Positions 26,401 through 37,152 are shown, counted from the first letter of the stretch. The stretch: DNA of 64,000 nucleotides from Erodium maritimum (GCA_963921825.1 OY997589.1:18621735-18685734), one strand, 5' to 3'. The notes: generated by a model not told the origin, from the sequence alone. Numbers and translations: made by a program.

Positions 26401-28619
26401 ACTCAAGGCACTAATATGCATCACTAGTTCAACGCTACTCGTTTTCATGTTCGTTATTTATTAACCGTTCAAAAATACAGAGTACACAATCAAACACAAT
26501 CATCAAACAATCCTACAGGCACGACATGGACCGATTCTACCAGCACGGCATACCAACACCCACGGTACGACATGGCTGGTAGGTGATTCACAGTTTATAA
26601 GGCTACGCTAGTTAATCACATCCTATAGGCAAGCTAGTTATTTATCCGGTTATTAGGTTTCCCTATATGCATCCTAATACAACGGTAAAAGAGTAGGTAT
26701 CGAGGTATTTCCCTACCTCTCAGTCTCTATCTGGATCGCCTAGCTGCTGACGTCCGGGCCTACTCTGGTCTTCTCCACGCTCGGGGTAAAAGCCTGGTTT
26801 TAACAAAAAGGGACGGTAATCAGTCCAGTCCGTAACGATCCTCTAATTATCAATTAAGTCCTTTAATTTATCTGTTAAGTCCTTGAATTTATCTGATTTA
26901 AGTCCAATTAATTAATTAATCAAATTATTTTAAAATGTCCGACCCGAGTCCGAAACCCAGACCCGAATCCGACCCAGATCCGACCCGGTCCAGAACTCAG
27001 ACCCAAACCTGACCTGAGCCCGACCCAGAACCGGATCCAGACCTGAGTCCAGACCCGGATCCAGGCCCGACTCAGACTCGAGTCCAGGCCCAGTTTGTCT
27101 TGGCTCGAGCCCAAGGCCCATGCCTCGCCTTGGCCCAAGCCCAAGGCTCAGTCCTGGCCTGAGTTGGGAACGGAGGTGAGACGGCTAGGGTTCCGGCGAA
27201 GCTAAGGACGGCGACAGAGGCGAAGCCGGGGGTTTTCTCGACGGTGGCGACGGCGTCAGGGCTCGGAGTGACGAGGGATTGGTGGTTGGGGCGAGTTTCG
27301 AGCCCCTCCGTCCAGATCTGACGGCTAGAGGAGCTCGCCGGCGTGGGAGCAAAGATCTGGAGCTCGAGCACTCCGGCGAGTCTCTCCAACCGAGCTCGAC
27401 CCAAACGAGTTCGTGCACACTTGATTCTCAGAGAAAGAAGCCACGAGGATGGTGAATCAGGCCAAAAGACTCACTGTCACTGATGCCTTCTGTTGCAAGC
27501 GCGACGAGGTGTGAAATGATGACGGCGGCGCTGATTTGCTTCGATTTGGGGAGGAAGAAGGGAAGGGAGGAGCGTTTGATGGTTTCTGGTGGTGAGGAAG
27601 GGTCGTGGGTTGAAGAAGATGGTGAAGACGAGAGCTCGGAGCTCCGGCAAGGTTTAAGAAGAGGCAGAAGCGAGAGAGATCGAGAGCTCTGAGAGAGAAG
27701 AGAGGTCGGGGAAGACGATGACTCGGTTCGCGTGCGGTGAAGTGAGGAGGCGAAGGGTCGAGGCTTAAGGTTAGCTCGTGTGGGTTGGGCCTGGCGCGTT
27801 GGTTGGGCCTGGTTCAATGACCGGCCTGGTCTGACTCGGCCCAAGGCTTGGGTCTGGCCTGGCCCATGCCTATTCCCTTTTTTTTTTTATTACTTTTCTC
27901 TTTTTTTTAAATCGATCCAAAAATCAACCCAATCTCCAACCCGCGACGTTCCCAACAATAATTTAAAATATTAAATTCTCCGGTCTTTACACAGTTGGTT
28001 CGAGTCTCGGCCTGACCCGTGTCTCGGTCTTGGCTTGAGCTGGGGACGGGGAAGAAGCGAGGGCTAGGGTTTCGGTTCTCTACGGCGACCGACGACTGGG
28101 AATTTGGTGGGGCGAGCGGTGTTCGTCGATGCGAGTCTAGGGCCTCTCTGTTCCAGATCTGGTGGCGTGGGAGGTTCGCCGGCGTGGGAGCAGCAATCTG
28201 GAGCTCGGAAGTTCCGGCCGCGTCGCTCCAGTCGAGCTCAGCCAAAACGAGCTCGCGCACGCGCAAATCTTAGGGGAGGGACTGACGGGGAAGGTGAATC
28301 GGGCCTGAAGGATTGCTCACCTGCACTGGATTTCCCGTTGCAGGTGCGGTGTGGCTCGAAACGAGAACGGGAGACGTCGGTGGCGATGGCGAAGAGCTTG
28401 CGGCGACGCGGTTCGGTCTCTGACACGGGGGCGTTGCGACGGTGCTTCGGCGTCGGTCTTGTGCCTGCGCGGTTCGGTTCGAGACCGGGAGCAGGAGTAA
28501 GCGTCGCCGACGTGAGATGTCGAGGAATAAGCGTCGCCGACGTGAGATGTCGAGGGAGAGAGAGACAGTCCGAACGAATAAAATAAATAAGAGGAAGTTT
28601 AACCGGGGCGGTCTTTACA
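23470..28619 (-). repeat. 5' LTR of the Gypsy element, interrupted
   Basis: It aligns with the 3' LTR from its TGTCACGCCCC end to GGTCTTTACA, but is split by the solo LTR at 25232-27991. Near 28500-28560 a segment around GCGTCGCCGACGTGAGATG is duplicated in tandem, and about 220 bp present in the 3' LTR (about 17362-17584) are missing. Without the nested insertion it is about 2.4 kb. Confidence 0.9.
25232..27991 (-). mobile_element. Solo LTR nested in the Gypsy 5' LTR
   Basis: This 2,760-bp LTR has the same terminal blocks as its host (TGTCACGCCCCAAATCCGG and GGTCTTTACA on the plus strand) but largely different internal sequence. CAGTT at 25227-25231 and 27992-27996 is a perfect target duplication, and removing it restores the host LTR alignment. 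It carries tandem units of about 62-66 bp at about 25980-26225 (core GCGTTTTACCGA). With no internal region it is a product of LTR-LTR recombination. Confidence 0.92.
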
Positions 28620-29067
28620 GGACCTTTGGTGGTGGTGGAGGCATTGTTTTTCGAGATGCTGAGAGGATGGTGATGGGTGCTCCCTGCGTTCTATTCCAGG
28701 GTATAGTGGACCCGGAGATGATAGAGGTGCTGGTTGTTAGGGAAGCACTCTTATGAATCAGTATGTCAGCGTGGGACGTCGGGGTGATTGAGTCTGACTG
28801 TCTGGGTGTGGTTCTCGCCAATAACAACTTAGACAAATTGTTTTCACCTTTTGGAGGTCTGTTGAGGACCGTAAGATTTTGTTGCGAGAGACACAGGGAT
28901 TTAGGGTGAGTCACTTTCGTCGCTAGGATAACCAAGTGACTCATACGCTAGCTCGTTATGCCTATTCTTGGGCTTCTTTAGATTTGAACGTTGATTGTTT
29001 GCCTGCATCTAATCAAGGTTTGTTGGCTTTTGATTTGAATTAATGAAATTCAACATTTCCTAAAAAA
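28620..29067 (+). mobile_element. LINE part 2: RNase H C-terminal half and poly(A) end
   Basis: Continues the RNase H domain cut at 15060 (FGGGGGIVFRDAERMVMGAP, then a VIESDCLGVVLAN segment carrying the conserved ESD). It is broken by stops. It ends with a poly(A)-like tract near 29060-29067, giving the LINE 3' end. A homologous tail lies in the UGT intron at 39725-40060. Confidence 0.82.
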
Positions 29068-29361
29068 AACTTACAACACAATTTAAATCAGTATACCAAC
29101 TTAAAAAAAGTGTCAATCTCACGAACTTTTGTTTAGCACAAAAATAATAATCCACTTCAGGTGCACTGTTTGATTTCTTACACATCCGTTAATTTCTATT
29201 TCTTCTTTTACACAATAAAATAATTTTTAGTACAAAGGTTACAAAAAGTATGTATCTTACCAAAAAAACAAATTGAAGGAGTAAAGGTTAAATAAATGAA
29301 TATGAAAAAAAAAATGAGGTTCTCCATGAGACCGATCGAAAGTATGAGCGAAAGAGCAGCG

Positions 29362-29805
29362 CTAGTGTCCCTCGCCAGGGCTAGGACCCGAGTCTTTGAT
29401 GCCTCCTAGGATCTTTGAGTTAGTAAACTGGTGTCCCTGTTCAGAACTTGTACCTGAATCCTTAACACCTCCGAGGGTCTTTGCACTCGTGAATTTGTGA
29501 CCCTCACCGGGGCTCGGACCCGCGTCCTTAATCCCTCCCAAGGTTTGTACATTAGTGAATTTGTGTCCTTCTCCTGGACTTGGACCCGAATCCTTGATTC
29601 CTCCGAGGGTCTCTACATTGGTGAACTTGTGTCCCGAAACCTTTAGAGCTCCAAGAGACAACCCTGGGAAGAAGCTCTCGATTTCTCTACTAAAGGAGCT
29701 TCCCGATGACTTGTTGGCCTTGAAAGGACGAGCTTCTGCTCCGATCATACAAAGAAGAACAAGACACATACCGATACATTTTTGTGTTGAGGTTGTCATC
29801 ATCAT
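29362..29805 (-). CDS. Secreted peptide precursor with four tandem PIP-like modules
   Basis: A 147-residue intronless protein. Residues 1-25 form a signal peptide (hydrophobic CIGMCLVLLCMIG, then AEA). After a short variable part come four exact 22-residue units at 60-81, 82-103, 104-125 and 126-147, each starting K/QFT and ending GH. Units 1, 2 and 4 end (S/A)GPSPGEGH, which fits the SGPS-GxGH consensus of the PIP/PIPL (PAMP-induced secreted peptide) family; unit 3 is degenerate (SGTSSEQGH). An orphan VSGH before unit 1 may be a fifth, eroded copy. Family peptides are cut out, hydroxylated on proline and sensed at the cell surface to amplify immunity and tune root growth; PIP1 is sensed by RLK7. 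Four modules in one precursor is unusual. The first of three ATGs is used here; any gives the same signal peptide. A CEP-like label is a less likely alternative. Confidence 0.85.
   Translation of the reverse strand: MMMTTSTQKCIGMCLVLLCMIGAEARPFKANKSSGSSFSREIESFFPGLSLGALKVSGHKFTNVETLGGIKDSGPSPGEGHKFTNVQTLGGIKDAGPSPGEGHKFTSAKTLGGVKDSGTSSEQGHQFTNSKILGGIKDSGPSPGEGH
29365..29628 (-). repeat. Four 66-bp tandem repeats encoding peptide modules
   Basis: The four 22-codon units of the peptide precursor are direct in-frame 66-bp repeats with no spacer. Units 1, 2 and 4 are closest to each other; unit 3 has drifted. The array runs exactly to the stop codon. Confidence 0.9.
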
Positions 29806-29902
29806 ATGTATAATATGTATGAGAGACTCAGAAAGAGAGTGTTGTAATGAAGAGGGTTTTTTGTATGCTTTGATGATGAAGTGGAAGAGATTGGTGTGTG
29901 GA

Positions 29903-29966
29903 TATTTATAGGAAAAGGTGGTGGCGACTTAAAGGGCCGTCGTGGAGGAATGTTCAAAAGTTGACC
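29903..29966 (-). promoter_or_regulatory. Core promoter of the peptide gene: TATA box and W-box
   Basis: On the minus strand TATAAATA occupies 29903-29910, about 98 nt before the ATG. A W-box core (TTGACC read on the plus strand, 29961-29966) lies about 50 bp further upstream, with another at 30353-30358. W-boxes bind WRKY factors, which fits pathogen-induced expression; this is inference. Confidence 0.5.
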
Positions 29967-31019
29967 AGGAAATATGTGTGCAGAGCAAGAGCAGATGGTC
30001 CTTGATATTCAAGCAAACGCGATCACTAGGAAATATCAACTATATACCATGTATGGGGATGAGGCTGCTTTTTATTGGTCTTTGTAAAGGAACCATCATG
30101 GGACCTTCTTGCTTGACTACACTTGGGGACCATTTTCATATTCATTTATTTAATTATTTTATTTTCAAAAATTGTTCCTTAAATGATGCAAGAATTTGTC
30201 GTAGTATTCTCTTCAATGATCGTATGATTTAACGTGTGTAGCGGGAAAATGTAAAACATATTTTTCTTTTATCTTAGTTTTAAGAAAATGTTTTATAAGG
30301 TAGGACATTAGAGCTCAAAGGGGAGAAAAATATGGTTTGTTGATTGATAAGGTTGACCCCTACTTGGCAGTCGCTTCTAATTGTAGCTGAGGGATGTGGA
30401 TGGAGGAGGAGCAACTGAAGGGTCTTCGTTTAATCTTTTGGCACTCCTTAACTAATATCCAATCATGCTTGTAAATATTCATGTTAGAAATGGAAACGTC
30501 AGCCTCCAGTGTTTTATTTTCCTAGACTTTGTCATTCTTTATTTTCAAGATTTTACACAAGAGGAAGGTAATCTTCCCTCGGTCCTTTTGATAAGGAACA
30601 TATCAACGGTTCATTACCTTTTGCACCCCTTATCTATTGATAACATGCCTTTTGTATCCTTGCATTTTGTGACGTTTAAAAACAGTCCTTATGTTTGAGT
30701 AACCGTTGTTTTCAGGTAAATTTTGGAATATTCCGTTAAAATGGATGGAATATTCCAAAATATTCAGTTATAATAAACAGAATTTTCATTTTTTTTTGTA
30801 AATGACGATATCATCCATATAGTAACAAAATAAATTAGTTTATAAAACTTAATTAGATAAATAAAGGAATTAAAAACTAAATTATTTAATAAAATACACT
30901 CAATCCTAATATAACCTTGCGCCTCTATCCAACCTAATTTGCAAAGACTTCTTAATTTCTACTATTTTCGCACTTTTAAACTCTCATCTCACAACAACTA
31001 CATCCAATTCAAAAGGGAT
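29967..31019. other. Intergenic, AT-rich, upstream of the peptide gene
   Basis: No gene is supported. The stretch 30700-31000 is very AT-rich with T and A runs. Near 30730-30765 GGAATATTCC motifs recur (AATATTCCGTTAAAATGG...GGAATATTCC), perhaps part of a degenerate inverted-repeat element. Short open stretches near 29942 and 30465 have no recognisable motif. Confidence 0.4.
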
Positions 31020-32205
31020 TATTAAGACCTGGTTCGAGAAACAAGGGCCAAAATGACCTGGTTCGAGAAGAACCAAAACAAAGAGTCAACGATTACAATG
31101 AAGCTCTCGAACAGAGCTAAGGGCCAAAGTCCATAAAAACAAGAGAACGAAGTCCAAGATAACACAAACAGGAAAGAAACAAAGTCAACCCTCATCGATA
31201 ATCAACTCATCATCTGAAGATTCAACAAGAGCCGCTAGAGAGTAGGCTGAGTAGATTCACTGTTACGAGCTTGCGCGACATGCGTCCACACGTCAACATG
31301 CTGAACAAGTCTTTCGCGACTCATTGGACACACTCTTAGTTTAGATGTAGCGGTATAGTAATCCAATAAATGCTTAGGGGGAGACTATGACGTTTCAGAG
31401 GTTTGAGAAGAGCATCCTCCCACAGACTGCTCAACTCATTCGAAGAAAAGTCTTGTGAAACAGAAGTCTACTTCGTACCCGCCTTTAGTGCGCCACTATG
31501 TTGACAACCAAACGAAGCTACTTTCTCAGGTGGCAATTCCGAACCTACCGAGGACGTTTCCAACAAGTATGGGCTAGGAACCGAGATACTTGGGCTCTAT
31601 AACACCAAAACAAGCTTCGGCCCAACCTCAATCAAACACCCAACAACTTCCATTTGGACTTCGTCTTCCCCATGAAAGTTACGATCAATTGAATCTGAAA
31701 CAATCGAATCAACTTGGATCGCCCCAGGAAAATCCCTAGTATCCACACGATCAATTGGCGTATCAGATTTCGTTATTGGTGCATTTGTCACTGTCTGACA
31801 ACTCCGACGAACCGGCTGACGTTGATTCATAGGCCTACATACAAGGAGCCACCGGCACGACAACCTTCATCCCTAAAAAAAGCTTATCTGACACACTAGA
31901 ACCGATGCTCTGTTTTTTTTTGTGTTGAGTCGGGCAAGCGTTCCTATGCAGGGAAAAAGTTACAAATAGTATGTAACCATTCACCTTGCAGCCATTCTGG
32001 CTATCTACAACATCTCAGTTGCGTTCTTCGACCTGAACCGTACGAAACCCAAAAATTGGCCTTTACGGTTTGACCGAACAAGAATAGAGGTAGACGTAAT
32101 GTCACCAAAAGTACCAAAAACGTGACGAACCCAAACATCTGTTGTGTCATTTGGTAGATTACACACAAAGATTTCATCCTCTAAGACATTCATTCTTGAG
32201 CGACA
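31020..32205 (-). mobile_element. LINE-like ORF1 element (RRM type), 3' part, minus strand
   Basis: On the minus strand an RRM begins at 32193 (EIFVCNLPND as RNP2, FLGFVRFRS as RNP1), followed by a decayed region and a C-terminal segment near 31320-31190 (SRERLVQHVDVW, then SSDDELIIDE-like sequence) that mirrors the end of the plus-strand copy. Its 5' part lies beyond the insertion, at about 34180-34520. It is broken by frame changes. The 3' end is not sharply defined; the repeated GACCTGGTTCGAGAA at about 31027-31070 lies in it. Confidence 0.65.
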
Positions 32206-34179
32206 AAAAGGATGAAGAAGGTCGCAGAACCCCTTTTCATTCCCTGATTTCTGCTCTACTTTGCTTTCGACCCACGACTCTTACTGCAAGATAGTAGCGC
32301 GATCGGACGTTCTTGCTCGTCGTCGACTTGCCAAGCCGAAGCTTGTATCAGTTAAGCTTCAGGACAAAGATGGCATTCCGACCAGCAAGGTTTCGACCAA
32401 ACCAAAGGCTAAGAAGCAAGGATCTGGTGAGCCGGCCATCAAGGTTCCGGCCAAACCAAAGTCTAGGCAGCAAGGATATGGTGAGCCTTGCCCGCCCGAC
32501 TTTCAAACCACGGGTTGTCATCGTTTACGACCGAGAAAAAGAAAGTTGGGAAAGAACTTGGCATACGATCCGGGGATCCAACGGTTGGTGTCCAGGTGAT
32601 ATCGACGTACATAGGACGGTTTCATCTGGTGTAGTGAATCGAAAGGCCGTCAAGCTGCAACAAGATGAGGTATACATCCGAAATTTGCCTTTTGAAGCCA
32701 CTATCGATTGGGTTGACAATGTGTTTGGAGAGTTCGGAAAAGTGGTGAGTTCCTCTGTTCTTTGTCGGCCTAATCGCATGAGGCAGATCTTTGGCTTCGT
32801 TCGATACCAATCAAAGGAGGAAGCAAGGCATGCTGTCTCTAGCCTCAATGACTTCAAATGGAACAGACACATCTTGTTTGTGGCCATCGCCCGGCGCCGG
32901 AACGGCTTGGCCGTAGATGCCTCTCCAAAACAGAGCATGCGAGAGGGAGATCCGTGCGCTGTTATAGTAGGCGAAGCTTTGCAAGGTGTTATCTCAAGTG
33001 TGCCCATGCTCGAATTGGCGACTCAAACGGGGTGATAGCCGGAGACTCGCCGGAGTTTCCCGTTCGGGGTGATGCTGATTCTTCGGTTCCGGGTGAGATC
33101 CGCGATCCCAAATTTCTCGCCATTTCAAATCCAACTTTTGATCCAGTTATGGCCGGATTGGGATAGAATCATGGCGTTTGTAATGGTGATTCTTCGGTTG
33201 GGAATTGTTCTGTGATTTCAGTTCCGACGAAGTCATTGGAGGGAGATTGGGCACAGACGCAAACTCCTGCAATCACGGTGCTAAATCGCGGTGCAACAGG
33301 GTCTGCAGATGGTAGAGATTTGATTCCCAATTGGGACGCGCAAATCTCGTCTCAATTTGTTGAACTGAATCGCGGAGAATCAATTACGGGGGATTCGACT
33401 TCCAGTTTGGGCAAGCTCATCTGTCGCAGGTTGAAGATGTTGGGCCGCTTGGTAATAATTTGCTGATTCTTGGCCACAGGGAGATACCGGCCCATTGGGC
33501 GTGTCAAATCTGGTACCTGTGTCCAACATAGAACAACTTAAAGACTTGTCAAGTAGGATATCGGTAAGCCCAAAACAAGGTTCAGAAGCCGCCAGTCTGG
33601 GTGACGGGGTAGTTTCACCAAATTTGGGCATTGTACCCAGAGTTGATGATGGTAAATTTCTTGGATTAGATCCGGTCGGATCAGAACCTAACGAACAGGT
33701 CGGGGTTCAACAGTTTAGTCCTTGGAAGGAGGCTCTTCTTAGATCACCTCCTTTGAATAATGATCGTAATTCAAAGTTACCTTCTATAGCTTCGAATCGT
33801 CAGAGTCGACCTCCTAAATTCTTTGAGGATTACTACACCGTTCACATCAAACCAACCCATTCCTGGAGTCGGGAGAGATTGGTGAATCCTGTGGACATTG
33901 GGAAGCAGGTGCAAGATGCTCGGATAGCTCATGCAGCTAAACACACTCAAGCCGCTCAGCTAGCTCATCAAGCTAAGGCTTTTGATGATCTAACCTTGAC
34001 TTCGGAAGGTGAAGAATGGGTTATTGATGAGTGATCTTGTGTTCCCTTTCGGTTTTGTTTCGGGAATTTTTCCCGCAACTCCTTTTGAGAGCTCCCTTGT
34101 AATGGTTGCCTTTCGGGTTAATCCTTCTTGGATCTTACCCTTTTTTCAAATAAAAAAATTCGAGCTTATCCAAAAAATA
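32206..34179 (+). mobile_element. LINE-like ORF1-only retroposon (RRM type), plus strand
   Basis: The element encodes an RRM protein: DEVYIRNLPF (RNP2) and IFGFVRYQS (RNP1) near 32665-32830, a long low-complexity middle with stops near 33033, and a C-terminal part ending in SEGEEWVIDE at 34034. It ends with a short A-rich tail near 34158-34179. TCTTGAGCGACA at 32194-32205 and TCTTGAGCAACA at 34180-34191 look like a 12-bp target duplication with one change. No reverse transcriptase is present, so it is non-autonomous. It sits inside an opposite-strand copy of its own family. Confidence 0.72.
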
Positions 34180-34520
34180 TCTTGAGCAACACTAATTCGA
34201 TACACCAGAACGCTTGTTACCTGAAACGCGACAAAGTAACGAGGGGCAACTTCTCCTTGAGGAACCAAGGCACCCTCACGATCCAAGCCACCATCGTCAC
34301 CCAAATGCTCACCGGAGCTCACCTCAAGCTTAGTTTAAACCTAGACTTAAGATGCACGGTCACGACCAACTCCCCTTTTCTTACCAAACGGACCCTTAAG
34401 AGCCTCATTTGTAGAAGCTTGTGAAACAATCTTGCAGTATGTATCGTAAGGAGAATAAAACCGAGCAAAAAGCAGAGAAGGACAACCGTCCTCCTTCTCA
34501 TAGTCATCTCCACCATAATC
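34180..34520 (-). mobile_element. 5' part of the split RRM-type LINE-like element
   Basis: On the minus strand one frame reads YEKEDGCPSLLFARFYS and then TYCKIVSQAS, similar to SYCKIVARSD at about 32279-32310 in the plus-strand copy. The spacing to the RRM at 32193, once the insertion is taken out, matches the plus copy. I therefore join it to the 31020-32205 part. Another frame here gives a 65-residue hydrophobic open stretch that I treat as chance. Confidence 0.55.
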
Positions 34521-34741
34521 GCTAAAATTTAGTCCTTTCGAACATATATATTGATCACTGTATAAGATTTCGGATATGATTCTACATTGAGATTTGGATG
34601 TTTTTTTGGTTGAATGGATAAGAGAGAGTTGAGAAGCTCAAACTTGATTCACCATGGATAACGTGCCATGAACTCCCTCTAACCCATACATTTAAATGGG
34701 CAAAAGGGACATGTTATTTGTTGGTACTAAGGTAAATTTTA

Positions 34742-35356
34742 GGGATAACTCCATTTTAGTACCCTAAAACTTTTGGATTTCGTTTTTAGTACCCTAAATG
34801 TTTTCTGTGCCACTTCAGTACCCTAAATCTTTGTTTATTCCAGTTTAGTACCCAACGTCTGATTTTCCATCCAATGTTGTTAACTTTCCATCCAATGAAC
34901 ATAAAATGTCCAAAATACCCCTCATGTTACATCAAATTTTCAAAAATTTGCCATTGAATTTAATTATATATATATATATAAATCAGTTTTTTTAATAAAA
35001 TTATATTTAAATTTAAAAAAATCAATTTACTGTTTTAAAAAAATAAGTTTTTATTTAAAAATTAATTTATATATGAAAATAAAAATCAAACGTAAGTTTT
35101 TATTAATAAAAAATCATTTTTATTTTTCAAAAATTCAATTTTTTAAAACTACCTAACGGTAGTTTTGGTATTATTATAAAAGATAGGGTCATGTGCAAGA
35201 CACATGACGTTTTTCCATCCAAAAATGAATGGAAAGTTAACGGCGGGTACTAAAGTGGAATAAACAAAGATTTAGGGTACTGAAGTGGCACAAAAAACAT
35301 TTAGGGTACTAAAAACGAAATCCAAAAATTTTAGGGTACTAAAATGGAATTATCCC
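34742..35356. mobile_element. Mutator-type MITE with long terminal inverted repeats
   Basis: A 615-bp element with about 112-bp terminal inverted repeats (starting GGGATAACTCCATTTTAG, ending in its near-exact complement) differing at about five positions. TAAATTTTA at 34733-34741 and 35357-35365 is a perfect 9-bp target duplication, the length typical of Mutator-like elements. Each arm repeats TTAGTACCCTAAA several times. The centre is AT-rich and non-coding. Confidence 0.93.
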
Positions 35357-35594
35357 TAAATTTTATTTAAGCTGATTACATATATTTGGTCTTGACTTTT
35401 ATAATTAAAGGATCAACATTTATTAGGTGGGTATGACAAATCTTGATAAATAACTTTTTTTTTTATATTTTGTTTGTGGGTTTATACTTCAACACCAATA
35501 ACGTTGGTCATAAATATCAATCATACATATTCGTCAAAATGATAATGAAATTTAACATTCTATAGAGGTTGTAAGCATAAAATAAGTACATGAA

Positions 35595-37141
35595 ATCTAA
35601 CTTTCTAGTGAGAGAAGCTCTCGCTTCTCTCTAAACTTTCGAATCCCAAACCCTTGTCTTGCCTTTCTTCTTCTTCTTCTTCTGCGTTTTGCTGCCACCG
35701 GTGGCAGTCTCGGCTACGACCTTGATAGCCACCGGTGGCTCCACCCTCTTCCTCCTTCTTAGCCTCTTTTAGATCCCCTCTTTTCCCCCCGCCGCCTCAC
35801 ACTTTTGTTCTCGCCTCTTCCGTTTTCATCGACTTCCTCTTCTCTTCCCTTCAGATCTGGCCCTTTGGGCGACAGATCTCCCTCCGTGGCTGTCAGGTTA
35901 GGCTTAGATCTCTTTGATCTTTGCTTACCCTGGTTGTCTAGGACTGGGTCGTGAAAATTGTCGATGGCGGTGCTCTCCCGGTGGGTTCCGGCAGCTGAGG
36001 GCCTTTTCGTGTCCCTTTCCTCGCCTCCCTGACTCTGATCTTGGCTCGGACTCTCGTCTCCGCCTTGGTAGAGACGTTGGAGTTGGATCTCCCCCTATTG
36101 GTCGTGACTTCGGTGCTGGTCGTGGACGAAGACTCCGGCTACGGAGCTCTGGGAGATCTGGTTGGATCTGGTCACTCCTTCTCGCTCTGCATCAGGTACT
36201 CCCCTTCCGTTATTTTCTCTTTACGACTTCTGTTTCCTGATCTATTGTGAGATCTGGACCTCACGGCTGGGGTTGACCGTCGTGGGGGGTTAAGCCTAAG
36301 GGCTGTTAGAAGTTTCGTTTTGGGGATTTTTCGGGGGAGGGACTCTGGTTCTTCTGGTGGAAGGTTTGAACCGTCCATTACTGTTGGGTCGCCGTGTGGC
36401 CTCGGTCGCCGGCGATTTCAAGTTTTGGTTCGGTAGTTGTTTTGGCGAGGAAGGACTCGTTTTCTGGTCTCCTTTTGCTTTAGCTCGATCCGGCGACCTC
36501 TGTTCCTCTTGTTGTTGCTCAGGCCGATTTGGACCTTTTCTTCTCTATCTCTGTTTGTTTTGGACCGGTTTGGTCCAGGTTTTTCCGGCGGTGGTGCTCG
36601 GATCGTTGTGCTTCATTTCCGAGGAGAAGTTGACCGTTCGTCTGTGGCTCGGCTTTTGGTGGGCGTGGGACTCGAGTCGCTGTCTTGTTTGGGCATGTGG
36701 CCTCGGTTGGGCCTCGTTGCCCTTTAGTTGTACTGTTTGGGCTTGGCCCGTGCTCGGATCGTTGTGCTTCATTTCCGAGGAGAAGTTGACCGTTCGTCTG
36801 TGGCTCGGCTTTTGGTGGGCGTGGGACTCGAGTCGCTGTCTTGTTTGGGCATGTGGCCTCGGTTGGGCCTCGTTGCCCTTTAGTTGTACTGTTTGGGCTT
36901 GGCCCCTGGTGGTTTGTTGGCCTGTTTTATTGTTGTTGTTTATGTTTTGTTGTAATCTTGTTTGCTTCAGCTTGAAAATCTGGGTATAGGTGGTTGTTAG
37001 ACCCTTGTTAAGGTTGTTTGTTTGAGTTTCCGGTGGGATTCTCTGTTGGTTGTAATCGTTCTGAGGGCTTTGCCCTTGACCTTCGATTTACTCTTTGTAA
37101 TCGTTGGTTTTTATAAAAACAAAAAATTACTGATAAAAAAA
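35595..37141 (+). mobile_element. Polyadenylated retroposon (LINE-related, non-autonomous)
   Basis: AAGTACATGAA at 35584-35594 recurs at 37142-37152 right after an A-rich tail (about 37130-37141), giving an 11-bp target duplication typical of LINE-driven insertion. The 1.55-kb body is CT-rich then G/T-rich. It is open for 210 codons at 36357-36989, but the translation is Trp/Leu/Ser-rich without any domain, so I do not call a gene. It contains a 156-bp tandem duplication. Confidence 0.75.
36594..36905 (+). repeat. 156-bp perfect tandem duplication
   Basis: Copies at 36594-36749 and 36750-36905 appear identical by eye, from GTGCTCGGATCG to GGGCTTGGCCC. The period is a multiple of three, so the reading frame through it stays open. 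Confidence 0.9.
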
Positions 37142-37152
37142 AAGTACATGAA

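Larger units (their letters stand above)
15061..28619 (-). mobile_element. Ty3/Gypsy LTR retrotransposon (chromovirus-like), degraded, minus strand
   Basis: The element is bounded by GGACC at 15056-15060 and 28620-28624, a perfect 5-bp target duplication inside LINE RNase H. It has a 3' LTR at 15061-17640, a decayed gag-pol at about 17700-22448, a leader with a tRNA-iMet primer-binding site at 23455-23466, and a 5' LTR at 23470-28619 interrupted by a solo LTR. A purine-rich tract (on the minus strand) at about 17641-17657 precedes the 3' LTR. Without the nested LTR it would be about 10.8 kb. Confidence 0.93.

Noticed and set aside
29362..29805. CEP family assignment for the four-module precursor
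   Set aside because: CEP peptides have a conserved DxRPTxPGxSPGxGH core; here SGPS precedes PGEGH and the RPT part is absent, so PIP/PIPL fits better, though the families are related.
34319..34516. 65-residue hydrophobic frame resembling a small secreted peptide
   Set aside because: Another frame of the same strand matches the LINE-like ORF1, so this one is an out-of-frame artefact; no conserved peptide box at its C-terminus.
36357..36989. 210-codon open frame in the retroposon
   Set aside because: The Trp/Leu/Ser-rich translation has no domain and contains a duplicated 52-residue stretch; it lies between retroposon ends.
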